NCBI GenBank assembly: GCA_018649885.1
Contig: JABIHA010000018.1
Span: forward strand, 1-64,000
Length of the DNA stretch: 64,000 nt
DNA from: Bacteriovoracaceae bacterium
GTDB lineage: Bacteria; Bdellovibrionota; Bacteriovoracia; Bacteriovoracales; Bacteriovoracaceae
Reading direction: 5' to 3'
Made by a program: the position numbers and the translations under genes. The notes below the pieces were generated by a model. That model had not been told where the DNA came from, searched no databases, and saw only the letters and a program-made list of their open reading frames with translations. Every line of letters starts with the position of its first letter. Position 1 is the first letter of the stretch. This document shows positions 18,224 through 27,245 of the stretch, piece by piece.

Positions 18224-19018
18224 ATGAATTTTATTTTATTTTATTTTATTTTATTTGGTTTTTTTATTCTTTTTATAATAGTAGACGTTGAGGCAAATCA
18301 GTTAACTCAACTAGGGTGTACTAAAAAGAGAAAGCCCCAAAATGATGAAGTTTGTTCGTTAAAAAAATATTCTCGTAAAGGAGAGCTTTGTATTTTTGAT
18401 ACAAGTACTTCTTATCTTACAGTGAGACTAGTTCTACCAAAAAAGAAAACTTTTTCAAAAGTTGTTGATCTTCATATCCATAAAGAAACTGGATCTATTG
18501 AAGATGCCTTAATTAACTATTCACCATTAAATAGTGAAGAAAGTAGAAAGTGGAGTATAATTTTAAATCCATATAATACTTCCTTAATAGGAAAAACAGA
18601 AGATACTGTCTCAGATGAAAGCAGAAAGAAGTTATTGTACCCTGAGAGCGAGGAAGATTATAGAGTTGTAGAGTCTGAAAAATCTATTGATCAATACCGG
18701 GCTTTATTAGATGAAGCAGAGGGCGCGATACATGCTATTGGCGCTGAGGATTGTCCATTTATTGATAACCACAAAAAAAACTATACTAACCTTGAAGGTT
18801 TTCAGAGAGATGTTCAGATAGATTTCTTTTCTGCGTGTGACAGTAATAATCCCGATCCATGTAATTGGGGAGGTCTACCAACTTTAGATGAGCTTGAAAA
18901 ATTACAAGAAGGGGGAGAAGTCACAAAGCTGAACTCAGAGCTTCTCAGAGAGCTTGGGGGGGGCTTCTCCATAACTACTTTCAACTTGGTTTGGCTTCTG
19001 GGCATGAAGCTCAGCTAG
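18224..19018 (+). CDS. fragment 1 of the broken secreted protein
   Basis: First open frame of the broken gene, 264 residues. The N-terminus is a hydrophobic signal encoded largely by ATTTT repeats. The last 15 or so residues after the G tract (SITTFNLVWLLGMKLS) are out of the original frame. In the alternative frame the sequence continues as LLHNYFQLGLASGHEAQL and remains open to 19170, which reads like true coding sequence. May be translated as a truncated product. Confidence 0.5.
   Translation: MNFILFYFILFGFFILFIIVDVEANQLTQLGCTKKRKPQNDEVCSLKKYSRKGELCIFDTSTSYLTVRLVLPKKKTFSKVVDLHIHKETGSIEDALINYSPLNSEESRKWSIILNPYNTSLIGKTEDTVSDESRKKLLYPESEEDYRVVESEKSIDQYRALLDEAEGAIHAIGAEDCPFIDNHKKNYTNLEGFQRDVQIDFFSACDSNNPDPCNWGGLPTLDELEKLQEGGEVTKLNSELLRELGGGFSITTFNLVWLLGMKLS
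18228..18256 (+). repeat. pentanucleotide repeat (ATTTT)5 plus ATTT inside the signal sequence
   Basis: Five perfect copies of ATTTT start one base after the ATG and encode the hydrophobic signal core. Because the unit is not a multiple of three, a gain or loss of one copy would shift the frame, the classic arrangement of slipped-strand phase variation. In the present state the frame is open. Confidence 0.8.
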
Positions 19019-19178
19019 ATTCTTTCGACTTTAGCACTTTTTCATGCAGCTCTGAAGATATGCAAACATTAAGTGAACAACAATCATTGAGTGAGGATGT
19101 TATTAGTCAATTACCAGTATCAGCAAAAAAGAAATTTAAAGAGAGCGTACAAAAGCTTATAAAATTCTAAAAAAAGAG

Positions 19179-20006
19179 TTGAAAAATCTTTACCCCAATA
19201 AATATAAAGATAAATACTTCGAAAATCGCTATGCTTGTAATAGTTCCGAAGCCAGAGAGTTTATTAGTAAAGTAAGGAAAGATCTTAAAGAGAGCGAAAG
19301 TCCCCTGACGAAAAAAATCCTTGTAGAAAATTCTCAGTGGTCAACCTTTATGAAGGAAATGACTGATCGCCAACGGAAGTCACTCGAAGGTGAAATAAAA
19401 AAAATTAAAGATCATTGTGCTCAAGCGGGTGTAATGTATGATGCTGGATGGTTTAGAGATGAAGGATTATCGTTTTGGACAAATCCTCAACTGATGACAC
19501 GGGTTGTTGCGCAGAGATCAAATAATGGTCAATCCTTAGAGAAGGCCAATCAGCTCTATTGTTCTGCTATGAAAGATCTTGAAAGGTTGAATACAAAAAA
19601 ACAAAGAGCAGTTTTAGGTTTAACCGCATCAAGCTTAGCAGCGATACCAATAGGAGTATTGGCCGGACCTACTGCTATAGGTGCATTAACAGCTCAAGCA
19701 AGTTTTGGAGTTGGAGCAGCTGCAGGGTTACTTAGTTTAGGGGTTAGTTCTTCAGATTTTTATGCTTCATATCGAGAGTATGAAGAAGTTCAGGCAGCAT
19801 ATCAAGCTGGACTCTCTAGTTTTCAAGATTTAAATTCTGCCTCTGCAAAAATGTATGACGATCTTTTTTGGATGAGTCTTGATGTGGCCGGTTCAGGCCT
19901 CGATTTTGTTGGTTTTTCTAAAACATTAGGCAAGGTTTTACGTAAGTCTTCTAGAGGAGTAGAGGGCCTGCATACTCTCGAAGACTTTAAGACTTTAAGA
20001 CTGTAA
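19179..20006 (+). CDS. fragment 2 of the broken secreted protein
   Basis: Open frame of 275 residues with a TTG at its apparent start, but the frame is already coding upstream (KAYKILKKELKN), so this is a continuation and not a true start. It contains a charged Cys-bearing first half and a hydrophobic Ala/Gly segment. It ends through the 8-base duplication at 19983-19998; deleting one copy joins it to LEDFKTVIARADGDGAF in fragment 3. Confidence 0.5.
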   Translation: MKNLYPNKYKDKYFENRYACNSSEAREFISKVRKDLKESESPLTKKILVENSQWSTFMKEMTDRQRKSLEGEIKKIKDHCAQAGVMYDAGWFRDEGLSFWTNPQLMTRVVAQRSNNGQSLEKANQLYCSAMKDLERLNTKKQRAVLGLTASSLAAIPIGVLAGPTAIGALTAQASFGVGAAAGLLSLGVSSSDFYASYREYEEVQAAYQAGLSSFQDLNSASAKMYDDLFWMSLDVAGSGLDFVGFSKTLGKVLRKSSRGVEGLHTLEDFKTLRL

Positions 20007-20044
20007 TAGCGAGAGCTGATGGTGATGGAGCTTTTAAAGAAAGA

Positions 20045-20305
20045 TTGGCCCGAGAACTTCTCGAAAACTGTCAAGGTGATACCAAGCTGTGCAGAGATGC
20101 TCTTTCAGCTTTGGTCGAACCTTCAAGAAGTGCAATAATAGATAGCATTTTAGGGCGATTAGCAAAGATGGTGCCAGCACCAACAACGGTGGCAGGAGAG
20201 GTATCTGATGCGCAAGTGGCTAGTTTATACTCAGAGAGTAAAGAGGCTCTTGAGGAAATGGGGGTAAAATATTCACAAAGAAGTGGGGGGGACTGTTCTG
20301 AGTGA
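20045..20305 (+). CDS. fragment 3 of the broken secreted protein
   Basis: Open frame of 86 residues from a TTG; coding in this frame begins earlier at about 20000. It has two Cys early (LLENCQGDTKLCRDAL). It ends after the seven-G tract; with six G the reading continues directly as SGGTVLSDAIDFNWNG into fragment 4. Confidence 0.45.
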   Translation: MARELLENCQGDTKLCRDALSALVEPSRSAIIDSILGRLAKMVPAPTTVAGEVSDAQVASLYSESKEALEEMGVKYSQRSGGDCSE

Positions 20306-21170
20306 TGCCATAGATTTCAATTGGAATGGGATGAGAAGTACTAAACTGAAGGGAGGGATTACTATGCAAGAAATTCGCGAGCTTCCTCTTCTAGTTGTTG
20401 ATGAACTTCCTTCTAAGAAAATGAAAGGTCGAAACCCTCTGGCCCTATTTCATCCAGAAATGGAAAAATATTTAGAAGTTCTTAGAGAGAAGGGGTATGA
20501 ATTGGTCATTGATCCAACTAACTCTCTATATGGTGCAGGTGCTTACTTTGCCCCGAGTGAAAAATTAATTAGCTTAAATCCAAATTCAAGTTGGCAAACC
20601 TTTCTTCATGGATTTCAGCACTTAGAATTCCATGAACTAATCAAAAGAGAATTTTATACTTTTCAAGATAAAATTATTCGGCAAGGATCTTCAATGGAAG
20701 ACTTGCTTCAACCTGAAATCGTCTCCTATCTTGGGCCTAAAAAAATACAGAGATTGGATAAGTTGATGGGCCAAGGCTTACCCGTTACTGCGGTAAATGA
20801 AACAATGAGTGTATCGGATGAGCTTGATTTGATAGGGTTTAAAAAATGGGTTCCAAGTGCTTTAGGAGGAAAGCTTACTTCTGCAGCACTAACGCAAGAT
20901 TATGCTTTGAGGCACCAAATTAATGAGCTTAGAAAAATTTTGGATAGAGGAGCGACGCTCACAGATGCCCAAAAAGGAGCTTTAAGGCAAGCGCTTTTGA
21001 AACGCTTGGGAGGAAATGGAGTACTCGTAGCCGATCTCTTAATTATGGGGGTACCCCCAGTCGCGATTATTTCTGGAGGAATTCATTACATAAAAGAAAA
21101 AAACATTTATCTCTATAAAGATGATGAGGGAAGTTGGCACATCGTACAGGGAATCAAAAAAAATCAGTAA
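20283..21170 (+). CDS. fragment 4 of the broken secreted protein, inactive HExxH-like motif
   Basis: Open frame of 295 residues. The GTG at 20283 lies in the G tract and is not a natural start. The segment SSWQTFLHGFQHLEFHELI (about 20590-20640) resembles the zinc-metalloprotease helix HExxH but has HGFQH; one GAA-to-GGA transition would explain the lost Glu. It ends at TAA 21168-21170, after which the same frame continues to 21275 with plausible residues (TKEFYNFKEIFPHVVDTV). Confidence 0.5.
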   Translation: MGGTVLSDAIDFNWNGMRSTKLKGGITMQEIRELPLLVVDELPSKKMKGRNPLALFHPEMEKYLEVLREKGYELVIDPTNSLYGAGAYFAPSEKLISLNPNSSWQTFLHGFQHLEFHELIKREFYTFQDKIIRQGSSMEDLLQPEIVSYLGPKKIQRLDKLMGQGLPVTAVNETMSVSDELDLIGFKKWVPSALGGKLTSAALTQDYALRHQINELRKILDRGATLTDAQKGALRQALLKRLGGNGVLVADLLIMGVPPVAIISGGIHYIKEKNIYLYKDDEGSWHIVQGIKKNQ

Positions 21171-21322
21171 TTAAAGAGTGATAGGGGAGAGGTACGTGAT
21201 ACAAATGCTACTGCTTTAACAAAAGAGTTTTATAATTTTAAAGAAATATTTCCACATGTCGTTGATACCGTTTAGTTAACAATTGTTCATTTTAAAATTC
21301 TTGTTTAAATCCGTAATGGCCT

Positions 21323-22435
21323 CTAATTTGAGTAAAAGTCCCTCAGCACAGTAACCACTTTTTCTTGTTCATAGCTTGTTAGAAAAGGGTGGATGGGGAT
21401 ACAGATAACCCTTGAAGCAAAATCTCGGGCCTTTTCATCAGCTCCTTGGTATTCAGCAAGTGGCCCCTCTTCCATTAAAGTCTTTTCATAAAAAAGTGCA
21501 GAACCAACTTCATGACTTTGAAGGAAGCTTTGCAATTTATCTCTTTCAGTTTTACTTTGGGCCAAAATAGGAAATAGGTGCCAGCAAGAATAGTTCAGTA
21601 GTTGTTTTTTTGGTAGCTTGAGGGGAAGGTCTGCGAGAGTGTCTAGGTAGTGCTTCGCAAGCTCTTTTCTTTTTGTGTTTTGCTCAGCAAGCTCTTTAAA
21701 TTTATGAAATAAAACAGCTGCCTGAAAGTGATCACATCTTGAATTTCTGCCAATCAACGTATGTCCACTAGGTGAGCGGCCATGATTTCTAATTCTAATG
21801 ACTTTCTCTGCAAGCTCATCACTATCAGTTAAAATGGCGCCAGCGTCTCCCATCGCCCCTAGGTTTTTAGTCACATAGAAAGAAAAAGTCGTGAGATGAT
21901 TTCCGCTGCCAACCATTTTCTCACTTTTTTCAAATCTTGAGCCGGCGGCTTGAGCGGCATCTTCTACCAGGACAATTCCATTTTCTGAGCATATGGTTTC
22001 AATTTCTTCAATATTAACTGGGTGTCCATAGAGATCCACAACAAGAAGGGCATCGATTTTTTGATTTTGTATTGTACTTTTAAGGGAGTCTAAACAAATC
22101 AGACCTGTGGATGGATTGATATCCACAAATACAGGAGTTGCGCCCACATTAATAATTGCTTCTGCCGTGGCATAAAATGATAAACTAGGCAGGGCCACTA
22201 CGGATCCTGCTCCAATATCATTTGCCTGAAGAGAAATCTCAATTGCATCAGTGCCGTTGGCCACTAATAGACAATGCTTGGCCTGGCAATACTCGCCAAA
22301 TTCTTTTTCAAATTGCCCGTTATATGTGCCCTCTATAAAGGAGCCCTTTTCCATTATTTCATCAAAGCTTTTGAGAATATCTTTTCTTAAAGATTCGTGG
22401 TGAAGTTTAGGGAAATCATAGAAATTTACTTTCAT
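21323..22435 (-). CDS. DegT/DnrJ/EryC1/StrS-family aminotransferase
   Basis: PLP enzyme of 370 residues from the ATG at 22435; upstream in-frame starts to 22495 give an atypical leader. Motifs seen: GTYNGQFEKEFGEYC, VANGTDAIEISL, VVDLYGHPVNIEEI, VEDAAQAAGS (Asp binding the PLP ring nitrogen) and SFYVTKNLGAMGDAG with the Schiff-base Lys. The family transaminates keto-sugar nucleotides with Glu or Gln as donor to make amino sugars for surface polysaccharides. Stands next to glycan genes, consistent with making an aminodeoxy sugar. Confidence 0.88.
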   Translation of the reverse strand: MKVNFYDFPKLHHESLRKDILKSFDEIMEKGSFIEGTYNGQFEKEFGEYCQAKHCLLVANGTDAIEISLQANDIGAGSVVALPSLSFYATAEAIINVGATPVFVDINPSTGLICLDSLKSTIQNQKIDALLVVDLYGHPVNIEEIETICSENGIVLVEDAAQAAGSRFEKSEKMVGSGNHLTTFSFYVTKNLGAMGDAGAILTDSDELAEKVIRIRNHGRSPSGHTLIGRNSRCDHFQAAVLFHKFKELAEQNTKRKELAKHYLDTLADLPLKLPKKQLLNYSCWHLFPILAQSKTERDKLQSFLQSHEVGSALFYEKTLMEEGPLAEYQGADEKARDFASRVICIPIHPFLTSYEQEKVVTVLRDFYSN

Positions 22436-22609
22436 ATATAACATCCAGATTGGGCGATTCATTACGGCTGCCAAAGATGGTTCATTTTCTCTCATTTTTA
22501 ACCAATTTGCACTTTTTATGCAAAGCAGCCTCTAGGCTTGCAAGGTTTTCTTTATTGTTTAGCCATAATTGATTAACCTCTAGATCTAACTTAAAAAAGT
22601 CAGGAGCTT

Positions 22610-23419
22610 ATGTTTAAAAAAAATGTGAACTTGAAGCATATATCTGTCAGTCCGTGGCGAAAGTTGGCCATGGGAACTTGGAGAAATGCTAAGGATCCTT
22701 CGGTGTATGGAAGTATGGACATTGAGGCCCAAGGGATCATGGACTGCATCGAAAGTTATAAAGCCAAGGGGATTAGATTGACCCCTACTGCTGTTGTGGC
22801 CAAGGCCATTGCAGTTGCCATGAAAGAAGTCCCCTCGATTAATTGTATTATTCGCTTTGGGAGATTTTACCAAAGAGAGAAAATAGATATTTTTTTACAA
22901 GTGGCAGCTGATCAGGATGGGGAAGACCTCTCTGGTATGGTTATTAGAGATTGCGATAACAAGCCACTTGAAAGTATCGCTACTGAGATAAAGGCCAAGG
23001 CACAAAAAATTAGAGACAAAGAGGAAAAGGAATATTCTGAAGGCAAAAAGAATATGAAGCTTTTGCCTGGAATTTTTCTGCCATTTCTTATCGATTTCTT
23101 GGGATTTGTTCTCTATTCACTCAATATTTGGACGCCACTATTAGGGGCTCCAAGGGATGGTTTTGGTTCTGCCATGGTCACTTCTGTCGGCATGCTAGGC
23201 CTTGATGGAGGTTTTCCCCCTCTTGTTCCCTATTCTAGATGCCCCATTTTAGTTGCTCTAGGAAGAATTCAGCAAAAACCAGTGGTAAATGATGATGGAG
23301 AAATTGTGGCCAAACTAATGGTTCCTTTTTCAGTAACTTTTGATCACAGACTCCTCGATGGAGTAGGCGCTGCAAAGCTGATGAAAGCATTACTTAAATA
23401 TTTAAAGGATCCCTATTGA
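22610..23419 (+). CDS. stand-alone 2-oxoacid dehydrogenase E2-type acyltransferase domain
   Basis: Protein of 269 residues made only of the catalytic domain of dihydrolipoamide acyltransferases (chloramphenicol-acetyltransferase fold). The active-site motif FDHRLLDG is near the C-terminus (about residues 245-252); the early RLTPTAVVAKAIAVAM helix is also typical. There is no lipoyl or subunit-binding domain. AGGAG lies 5 bases before the ATG. Without lipoyl domains it probably acylates another substrate from acyl-CoA. It overlaps the next GT-C gene, so a sugar, lipid or polysaccharide target is the best guess. Confidence 0.8.
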   Translation: MFKKNVNLKHISVSPWRKLAMGTWRNAKDPSVYGSMDIEAQGIMDCIESYKAKGIRLTPTAVVAKAIAVAMKEVPSINCIIRFGRFYQREKIDIFLQVAADQDGEDLSGMVIRDCDNKPLESIATEIKAKAQKIRDKEEKEYSEGKKNMKLLPGIFLPFLIDFLGFVLYSLNIWTPLLGAPRDGFGSAMVTSVGMLGLDGGFPPLVPYSRCPILVALGRIQQKPVVNDDGEIVAKLMVPFSVTFDHRLLDGVGAAKLMKALLKYLKDPY

Positions 23420-25095
23420 GTTCATCCTCTGATCGCAAAATCTTATTTGGTTGGACCATGTTGGCAGCATTTGTGTGTCATTTTTTATTCTCACACTTAG
23501 GCTTTAATATTGGTGATGATGGATTCGTTGTGGCGATGTCTGAGAGAATCTTGAAAGGCCAATTTCCACACCGAGACTTTATTTCAGTAAGGCCTATTGG
23601 GTCGGCCATCTTGTGGGCCCCTGTTGTGGCCTTTTCAGGTAAGTATGCACATATAGCAGTGAGATTTTTTAGCTGGATTCAGTTTTCTCTCATTGCCTTT
23701 TTTTGGATCAGTATCAATAACAGGCAGTGGAAGATAGAGCTATCCACTTTCCAGTCCACTATCATTCATACTGTTACACTTTTTCTTGGATCGAGTATTT
23801 TTACATATTATGGGTGGAACACACTTGATGGTTTATTTTTCACAAGTTTGGGTGCTTATATTTATCTTCACTCAAACGAGAAAATGATCCCTCAACTTTT
23901 GGCCTTTCTTTTAATAGGGCTTGCGCCACTTTTTAAGCAAAATTTTCTGGCCGTGATTCCTCTAAGCTATGTGTGTCTTTGTGATATCAAGAAAAAATAC
24001 CATCTACTTTTTATCTCTATCTTTCCCAGCTTAATCTATCTTGCTCTGATTAGATCCTTTGGAGGATGGGAGGAAATGAGAATTCAATTCACTTCATATA
24101 CAAGTATTTTAGGGCCTGGATTTTTTGCCTATATCCAAAATAAGGCTACTCACCGAGGTGTGATATTTGGACTTTTATGGATTTTTTCTATGAGGTGGAT
24201 GCTTAAAAGACCTCTGAGAATTATTGAAAAATTCAAAGCCTTTTCTCCTTTGGTGGTATGTGCTCCACTTCTCCTATTCTTTTTCTATGGTGCTTTGGTG
24301 TGGTGGCAAGGAAAATATACCTATAAATATCCCTTTACTTTATTTGGATTCATCTTCGTTCTTCTTTTAACATTTATAGTAAATGAAGCAAAATCTAAGA
24401 ATTTTAAAAATACTCAGATTGCTTTATTTCCCCTGGGAGTTGCTTGGGTGACGGGTATATCTGGGGGTTATATAACTCCCATTTTAGGGGGCGCACCTAT
24501 TATTTCTTTGATCTTACTTTTTAGTTTTAAAAAGATTGAAGAGTTTAATTTTCCTGAAAAATTTCGTGCAAGGGAGATGGTGGTTGTAATCGCCTTTTTT
24601 AGCTTCTTTCCCTGTTGGATTTATGGGCGTTATAATTTTATCTATGGAGAGTATCCGGCAAGTAAGTTAGTTCATCCTCTGGATGGTTTGCTGCCTGGGG
24701 GGAGTGGCCTGTATACAACGAAAAATAACTATCTTGCCTTTAAGTCCCTAAACCAAATTGTGGAAAAGTACGAAAATTATGAACTTGCTCTGATTCCAGA
24801 TTATCCAGGATTTTGGGTGGGCTTCCATCAGCTCAACCCCCTTCCCATCGATTGGGCCAATGTTTTTGAGCTAGCTAACCCTAAAGTCTATGAGCGTTTT
24901 TCTAGAGAGCTAAAACAGCTGTCTGGCTCAAAGAATCAATTGGTGGTTTTACAGAAATTTGCCGGCTACACTTTTTCAATTCTAGGCGAGGGAGAAGTAC
25001 TTCCGCTACACGATAAAAGAGAGTTTATTTTGCACGTTCAGAAGAATTTTACTCTGATCGATGAAAATGAATTTTTTGGAGTCTATAGGCCTTGA
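23416..25095 (+). CDS. GT-C family membrane glycosyltransferase
   Basis: Multi-spanning protein of 559 residues starting at TTG 23416, which shares TTGA with the stop of the acyltransferase gene. The first loop contains IGDDGFVVAMSERILKG then QFPHRDF (about residues 31-55), the Asp-rich catalytic loop pattern of GT39-like enzymes. About 11-12 spans are followed by a C-terminal soluble region from residue 415. Predicted periplasmic-side sugar transferase using a polyprenyl-phosphate sugar. Confidence 0.72.
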   Translation: MSSSSDRKILFGWTMLAAFVCHFLFSHLGFNIGDDGFVVAMSERILKGQFPHRDFISVRPIGSAILWAPVVAFSGKYAHIAVRFFSWIQFSLIAFFWISINNRQWKIELSTFQSTIIHTVTLFLGSSIFTYYGWNTLDGLFFTSLGAYIYLHSNEKMIPQLLAFLLIGLAPLFKQNFLAVIPLSYVCLCDIKKKYHLLFISIFPSLIYLALIRSFGGWEEMRIQFTSYTSILGPGFFAYIQNKATHRGVIFGLLWIFSMRWMLKRPLRIIEKFKAFSPLVVCAPLLLFFFYGALVWWQGKYTYKYPFTLFGFIFVLLLTFIVNEAKSKNFKNTQIALFPLGVAWVTGISGGYITPILGGAPIISLILLFSFKKIEEFNFPEKFRAREMVVVIAFFSFFPCWIYGRYNFIYGEYPASKLVHPLDGLLPGGSGLYTTKNNYLAFKSLNQIVEKYENYELALIPDYPGFWVGFHQLNPLPIDWANVFELANPKVYERFSRELKQLSGSKNQLVVLQKFAGYTFSILGEGEVLPLHDKREFILHVQKNFTLIDENEFFGVYRP

Positions 25096-25177
25096 GGTGA
25101 GAATTGAGTGCCTGGCTCCGCGTGGCAGCAAGTCTATTATATAAGACAAAAGCCTCATTTTAGGGCATATTCTGTGC

Positions 25178-27241
25178 ATGTTTAAAATTTTTCGTGACAT
25201 GATTCCCCAAAATCCTTTTGAAAAGCGTATGTTTTGGGCCTTAGTGATTCTCAAGTTATTTGTGGGGGCGCTTTTTTCCTCAGGTTATAGGGATGATATT
25301 TTTCTTCCGTTTACTAGCCACTTTGTAGAAAACCTAGACAATACTTGGCAGTATTTCTTTGAAGTGGATAAAAGTGTCGCTTTTCCCTACCCTCCATTAA
25401 TGCTTTTAATTTTTACTCCTGGTGCATTTCTCATAGGTCTTCTTAAAATTACCTCACCTTTTTTGATAAATTTAATTTTTACTATTCCTACACTAATTGC
25501 TGATCTTCTTATTTATAGAACTTTGAGAAAGTATATGGGGAAGTACTCGAAAGAAGTATTGATCTATTATTTCGCCTCACCAATTATTCTTTATGCCTGT
25601 TTTATTCACGGTCAATTGGATTTAATTCCCACAAGTCTTTTGGTACTTAGTACTTACTATCTTTCAAAAAATAGATTGGCCCAGTCTATGATTTTATTTG
25701 GTCTGTCTTTTACCGCAAAGTTTCACACTGTTATGGCGGCTCCCTTTTTTCTGATTTATGTCTACAAAAGAAATAAGCACAACAAACTTAGCTATCTTGA
25801 TATACTCAAAATAATTCTTATTCCCGTAGCGATTCATTTTATACTGACTGCTCCTTATTTTATATCAGAGGGCTATCAATTCTTTGTTCACCAAAATAGA
25901 GAACAATCCCTTGTGTTTGAAGCCTACCAAAGAATTGGGGAGCTACATATATTAATAGTTCCATCCATACTTTCTTGTCTCGCCGCTAGATTCTTACTCT
26001 ATCCTAAAATAAATGCAGATTTACTATTTAGCTTTTTAGGACTTTTGTTTGCCACCTTTGTGCTTTTTGTAAGACCTACACCGGGCTGGTATGTTTGGGC
26101 TTACCCCTACTACGTAGGTCTTCTTTTAAAAAGCGAGTTGAAAAGAAAATATCTCAATGCCATGTTTGGCCTACTTGTGGTTGCCTACTTGGTCTATTTT
26201 CTCGTTTTTTACACTCACCCATTTGTAGAGCGGGCGGGGATGATTTTTCTTGGATCAGTAGTCAACTTGGATTGGGCTTATACTAGCTTACAAAAAGATC
26301 TATCCTTCACTATACTGGAGATATCTTTAATCTTTGTTATCTATAATATTTATCAATTTGGTATTAAGAGCAATTCCATCTATAAATTGAGGCATCGCGC
26401 TTTTTCACTTGGCATAAGTGGTGACAGTGCTGCAGGAAAAACGACTTTACTCGAAGACATTCGAAAAATATTGGGTGCCGGCAATGTTGTGCTGCTTGAA
26501 GGAGATGCTGAGCACAAGTGGGAAAGAGGTGATAAAAAGTGGGATGAGTTTACTCATCTTAATCCTCGCGCCAACTTCTTATACAAACAGGCTCAGCACC
26601 TAGAGATACTAAAGCGTGGTCAGTCAACCAAGAGAGGTGAGTATGACCACAGTACCGGCAAGTTCACTGAGCTGAAAAAAGTCGATCCAGGGCATTTTAT
26701 AGCCCTTAGTGGTCTTCATGCGTTCTATCTTCCTAAGCTAAGAAAACTACTTGATTTGAAAATTTTTCTAGATCCCGATGAAAGGATCAGAAAAGAATGG
26801 AAGGTCACGAGAGATACCAAAGAGCGTGGCCATGATAAAGAGAAAGTAGAAAAGCAAATCGAGGATAGATTAAGTGATGCCAAAAAATATATTTTACCTC
26901 AAAAAGAATACTCAGACTTAGTGATTTCGTATGGTCTATCTGAAGAGCAGAAACACTGTCTCAAAATTGAATGTAGTGCCAGTATAGATCTTGAAGTACT
27001 TAATAGCTATTTAGATGGTATGGAGAATTGTCACTACCAACACGATTTTAGTGAGGATTTGAATAAGCAAGTCTTGGTCTTTTTTGAAAGACCATCTGTA
27101 GCCGATCTAGAACTTTTGGCAGGCGAATTAATACCTAATAGAAGAGACATCGTTGATCGTGAAATTGTATGGGAGCCAGGATTTAGAGGGCTAGTACAAC
27201 TCTTTGTACTGCTTGAAATTAGTGAGAAAATGAAAGGGTAA
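25178..27241 (+). CDS. fusion: GT-C-like membrane domain + uridine kinase/phosphoribulokinase-like domain
   Basis: Protein of 687 residues. Residues 1-395 hold about 10 membrane spans with a first-loop FSSGYRDDIFLPF and the FIHGQLDLIP segment (about 143-152) seen in GT-C mannosyltransferases. Residues 408-687 are soluble and begin with a P-loop, GISGDSAAGKTTLLEDI (412-428). They continue with DPGHFIALSGLHAFYLPKLR, LKIFLDPDERIRKEWKVTRD and YILPQKEYSDLVI, the full pattern of the uridine kinase/phosphoribulokinase family. So one polypeptide joins a sugar transferase to a small-molecule kinase, presumably cytosolic-facing. The next gene starts 4 bases later. The kinase substrate (a nucleoside, pentose or polyol) is unknown. 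Confidence 0.75.
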   Translation: MFKIFRDMIPQNPFEKRMFWALVILKLFVGALFSSGYRDDIFLPFTSHFVENLDNTWQYFFEVDKSVAFPYPPLMLLIFTPGAFLIGLLKITSPFLINLIFTIPTLIADLLIYRTLRKYMGKYSKEVLIYYFASPIILYACFIHGQLDLIPTSLLVLSTYYLSKNRLAQSMILFGLSFTAKFHTVMAAPFFLIYVYKRNKHNKLSYLDILKIILIPVAIHFILTAPYFISEGYQFFVHQNREQSLVFEAYQRIGELHILIVPSILSCLAARFLLYPKINADLLFSFLGLLFATFVLFVRPTPGWYVWAYPYYVGLLLKSELKRKYLNAMFGLLVVAYLVYFLVFYTHPFVERAGMIFLGSVVNLDWAYTSLQKDLSFTILEISLIFVIYNIYQFGIKSNSIYKLRHRAFSLGISGDSAAGKTTLLEDIRKILGAGNVVLLEGDAEHKWERGDKKWDEFTHLNPRANFLYKQAQHLEILKRGQSTKRGEYDHSTGKFTELKKVDPGHFIALSGLHAFYLPKLRKLLDLKIFLDPDERIRKEWKVTRDTKERGHDKEKVEKQIEDRLSDAKKYILPQKEYSDLVISYGLSEEQKHCLKIECSASIDLEVLNSYLDGMENCHYQHDFSEDLNKQVLVFFERPSVADLELLAGELIPNRRDIVDREIVWEPGFRGLVQLFVLLEISEKMKG

Positions 27242-27245
27242 CAAT

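Larger units (their letters stand above)
18224..21275 (+). pseudogene. large secreted-protein gene broken by four frameshifts and one stop
   Basis: Read piecewise, one long gene (about 1,000 residues) spans four successive open frames. It begins with a hydrophobic signal/anchor (residues 1-24). Coding continues after each break: frame changes at a run of eight G (18956-18963), at AAAA (19151-19154, one A short), at a tandem duplication of GACTTTAA (19983-19998) and at a run of seven G (20285-20291, one G too many). After the TAA at 21168-21170 the same frame continues for about 34 sensible residues to a TAG at 21275. The middle has a hydrophobic Ala/Gly-rich segment (about 19620-19760). The C-terminal part has TFLHGFQHLEFHE, a metalloprotease-like HExxH with Gly for Glu. 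Function unknown; secreted protease-like or surface protein is a guess. Sequencing error at homopolymers is possible but does not explain the 8-base duplication. Confidence 0.75.
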
